From assembly GCA_018399075.1 (NCBI GenBank), contig CP073763.1, positions 1,612,001 to 1,676,000 on the forward strand: 64,000 nucleotides of DNA, given 5' to 3'. Origin of the DNA: Simkaniaceae bacterium (GTDB lineage Bacteria > Chlamydiota > Chlamydiia > Chlamydiales > Simkaniaceae). The notes beneath the pieces were generated by a model. The model was not told the DNA's origin, did no database searches, and saw only the letters and a program-made list of their open reading frames with translations. Position 1 is the first letter of the stretch, and each line of letters starts with the position of its first letter. Shown piece by piece: positions 62,732-64,000 of the stretch. The position numbers and the translations under genes were made by a program.

Positions 62732-63588
62732 GAACTGAAAGCACACCTTTAGCAGTGACATTCTCCCTTCTAGCCGCTTTCTCCTATGCCCTCCTTGCCT
62801 ATCTTATTCAAACGGCAGAACACATCCTACCCAATTCTGTTCTGATTTTCTTTCGCCAACTTTTTGGGCTTCTTATTTTACTTCCCCTTATTCCCCTTAA
62901 ATTAGGAAGCTACTCTAAACTCAAAACAAAGATCTTTCCCCTTCATCTCCTTCGCACTTTTGCTTCTCTCTCTTCGATGTTTTGCCTCTACTTTGCCCTT
63001 CGCTACCTTCCTTTAACCGATGCTGTCCTTCTGACCTACACCCGCCCCCTCTTTATTCCCATCATTGTCTTTCTCTGGTTCCAAACAAAATGGACAAAAA
63101 ACACTTACCTAGGCCTTTTGATTGGTTTTTTAGGAATTGTCTTAATCCTTCGCCCGGGATTGATGACATTTAATCTAGCATCACTTGGGGCCATTGCTTC
63201 AGCCTTTTTCGGAGCCATTGCTTTCACAACGATCCGCCGCCTGACTAAAAGTGAACCCTCAGAACGCATCACCTTTTATTACATGGCCCTTTCTCTTCCC
63301 TTGGCCCTTGTTCCTCTAGGAAGAAACTGGGAAACACCGACTCCCATGGGGTGGGGTTTTCTTGTTTTGATTGGAGCGGTTGCCCTGGCCTACCAACTCT
63401 TTCTTTCCCGCGCCTACCGCCATGCAAAAGCGGTTAAAGTGGGGTCTCTCCTCTATTCTAGTGTTGCTTTTGCCTATCTCTTCGACTTCTTCCTTGGAAA
63501 AAAAGAACTCCCCCTCATCGCCCTTGCTGGGATGGTCCTGATCATCATCGGCTCGATCCTTGCCCTTCGAGAACAAAAAAAACTGTAA
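62728..63588 (+). CDS. EamA-family (DMT) transporter
   Basis: The 286-residue permease has ten hydrophobic segments in two EamA halves. The element LTDAVLLTYTRPLFIP in the first half and KVGSLLYSSVAFAYLFDFF, with FLGKKELP, in the second are typical of the RarD/YdcZ-like branch. Substrate unknown. Coupled to the aldolase gene by an ATGA overlap. A second member of the family lies at 48.1 kb. Confidence 0.88.
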   Translation: MRTESTPLAVTFSLLAAFSYALLAYLIQTAEHILPNSVLIFFRQLFGLLILLPLIPLKLGSYSKLKTKIFPLHLLRTFASLSSMFCLYFALRYLPLTDAVLLTYTRPLFIPIIVFLWFQTKWTKNTYLGLLIGFLGIVLILRPGLMTFNLASLGAIASAFFGAIAFTTIRRLTKSEPSERITFYYMALSLPLALVPLGRNWETPTPMGWGFLVLIGAVALAYQLFLSRAYRHAKAVKVGSLLYSSVAFAYLFDFFLGKKELPLIALAGMVLIIIGSILALREQKKL

Positions 63589-63615
63589 TCTTGGAAATTT
63601 ACGTTTTAAGAAAAA

Positions 63616-64000
63616 TCATTCATATTTAGCAATAAGGTCCCAAGTAAGGAGCCCTTTTTCTTCTTGCCCACTATCAGGAAAAGTGGCTTTTTCTATGGGA
63701 ACTTTAGCTTCTCTAAAGGCTTGATTGATGATGGTTGTCAGACGAATCCCCCCATCATGGAGATTACGCACTTTATAATTAGGATCTAGAAACGGAACAA
63801 GAGCTGGAAACTTAAAAGCTAAAGCAATTTGAGCATTGAGAAAAACTTGCTGAAAACTTTCGCCGTAAAGGATAAAGTGCCCTTCTTCTTTTTCTTCAAA
63901 AGGTGGAAGGAGATCATAGGTCCAGATAGGCTCATACCGGTCACCATGAAGACTTTCATAGAGATGCAGATTTGTAAAATAGAGGGGCAAAGGAGAAAAA
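63616..64000 (-). CDS. unrecognised protein, C-terminal part (partial)
   Basis: The frame is open to the right edge, so the start is outside the window; the visible part is 128 residues ending ...TWDLIAKYE. It is soluble, rich in aromatic residues, and has no catalytic motif that I recognise. A TTG at 63988-63990 is the only start-like codon inside, with no ribosome site. It converges with the EamA gene, 27 bases apart. Confidence 0.5.
   Translation of the reverse strand, partial: FSPLPLYFTNLHLYESLHGDRYEPIWTYDLLPPFEEKEEGHFILYGESFQQVFLNAQIALAFKFPALVPFLDPNYKVRNLHDGGIRLTTIINQAFREAKVPIEKATFPDSGQEEKGLLTWDLIAKYE

Overview
The window is bacterial and reads as a member of the Chlamydiota outside the Chlamydiaceae (an environmental, Simkania/Parachlamydia-like lineage). 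The evidence is in the gene order and families. Two lptF/G-type permeases, tilS, ftsH, pnp, rpsO and tadA lie side by side as I remember them in Chlamydia trachomatis (about CT838-CT844). FtsH carries a long periplasmic domain, and there is a CHLPS-type (DUF818) hydrolase. Several membrane proteins look lineage-specific. Unlike Chlamydia, the window also encodes citrate synthase, an anaerobic ribonucleotide reductase, a type II NADH dehydrogenase, a persulfide dioxygenase-rhodanese and two putative glycosidases, so metabolism is broader than in the animal pathogens. No CRISPR, IS element or prophage was seen. All family assignments come from motifs and remembered families; no database search was run.

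Layout. 0-14.6 kb is conserved core: tadA, rpsO and pnp (with a long leader hairpin), a secreted GH18-like protein, ftsH, tilS, two LptF/G permeases, a PAP2 phosphatase, an M32 carboxypeptidase, then rplM-rpsI. 14.7-22.7 kb mixes a small family of membrane proteins (three copies, one frameshifted), miaB, nrdD-nrdG behind two NrdR-like boxes, and a membrane-anchored PP2C-like protein. 22.7-37.1 kb holds glgB-ligA, a lipid kinase with a signal peptide, an MtaB-type methylthiotransferase, MarC, and a tightly overlapping minus-strand run (membrane protein, FAD oxidoreductase, PhnP-like hydrolase, HflX, RadC). 37.2-37.6 kb has no convincing gene but holds a promoter, several hairpins and a UUCG-capped terminator: a small-RNA candidate.

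37.8-46.1 kb contains an mdh-gltA pair, a duplicated membrane protein, purU, a thioesterase and a compact plus-strand run bolA-grxD-orf80-mscS-yhhQ-tgt. The last two genes link queuosine-precursor uptake to tRNA exchange. 46.1-51.6 kb looks accessory: a large protein with a Cx5R phosphatase motif like SopB/IpgD effectors, an EamA transporter, an unrecognised Ser-rich protein, a GH1-like glycosidase and tRNA-Ala/tRNA-Ile genes. 51.7-64 kb has a MATE transporter behind an attenuator-like leader, a CstB-like sulfur enzyme, typA, a TrkH transporter, a TM2 protein, the CHLPS hydrolase, a mutarotase-like protein, an NDH-2 fused to a cyclic-nucleotide-binding domain, a transaldolase-like enzyme and another EamA transporter.

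The most interesting signals are regulatory or host-directed: the MATE leader (short ORF plus mutually exclusive hairpins and a U-tract), the pnp leader hairpin, the 37.4-kb RNA candidate, the tandem NrdR boxes, the SopB-like protein with a palindrome at its promoter, and frameshifts in the two divergent genes around 21.4-21.9 kb.
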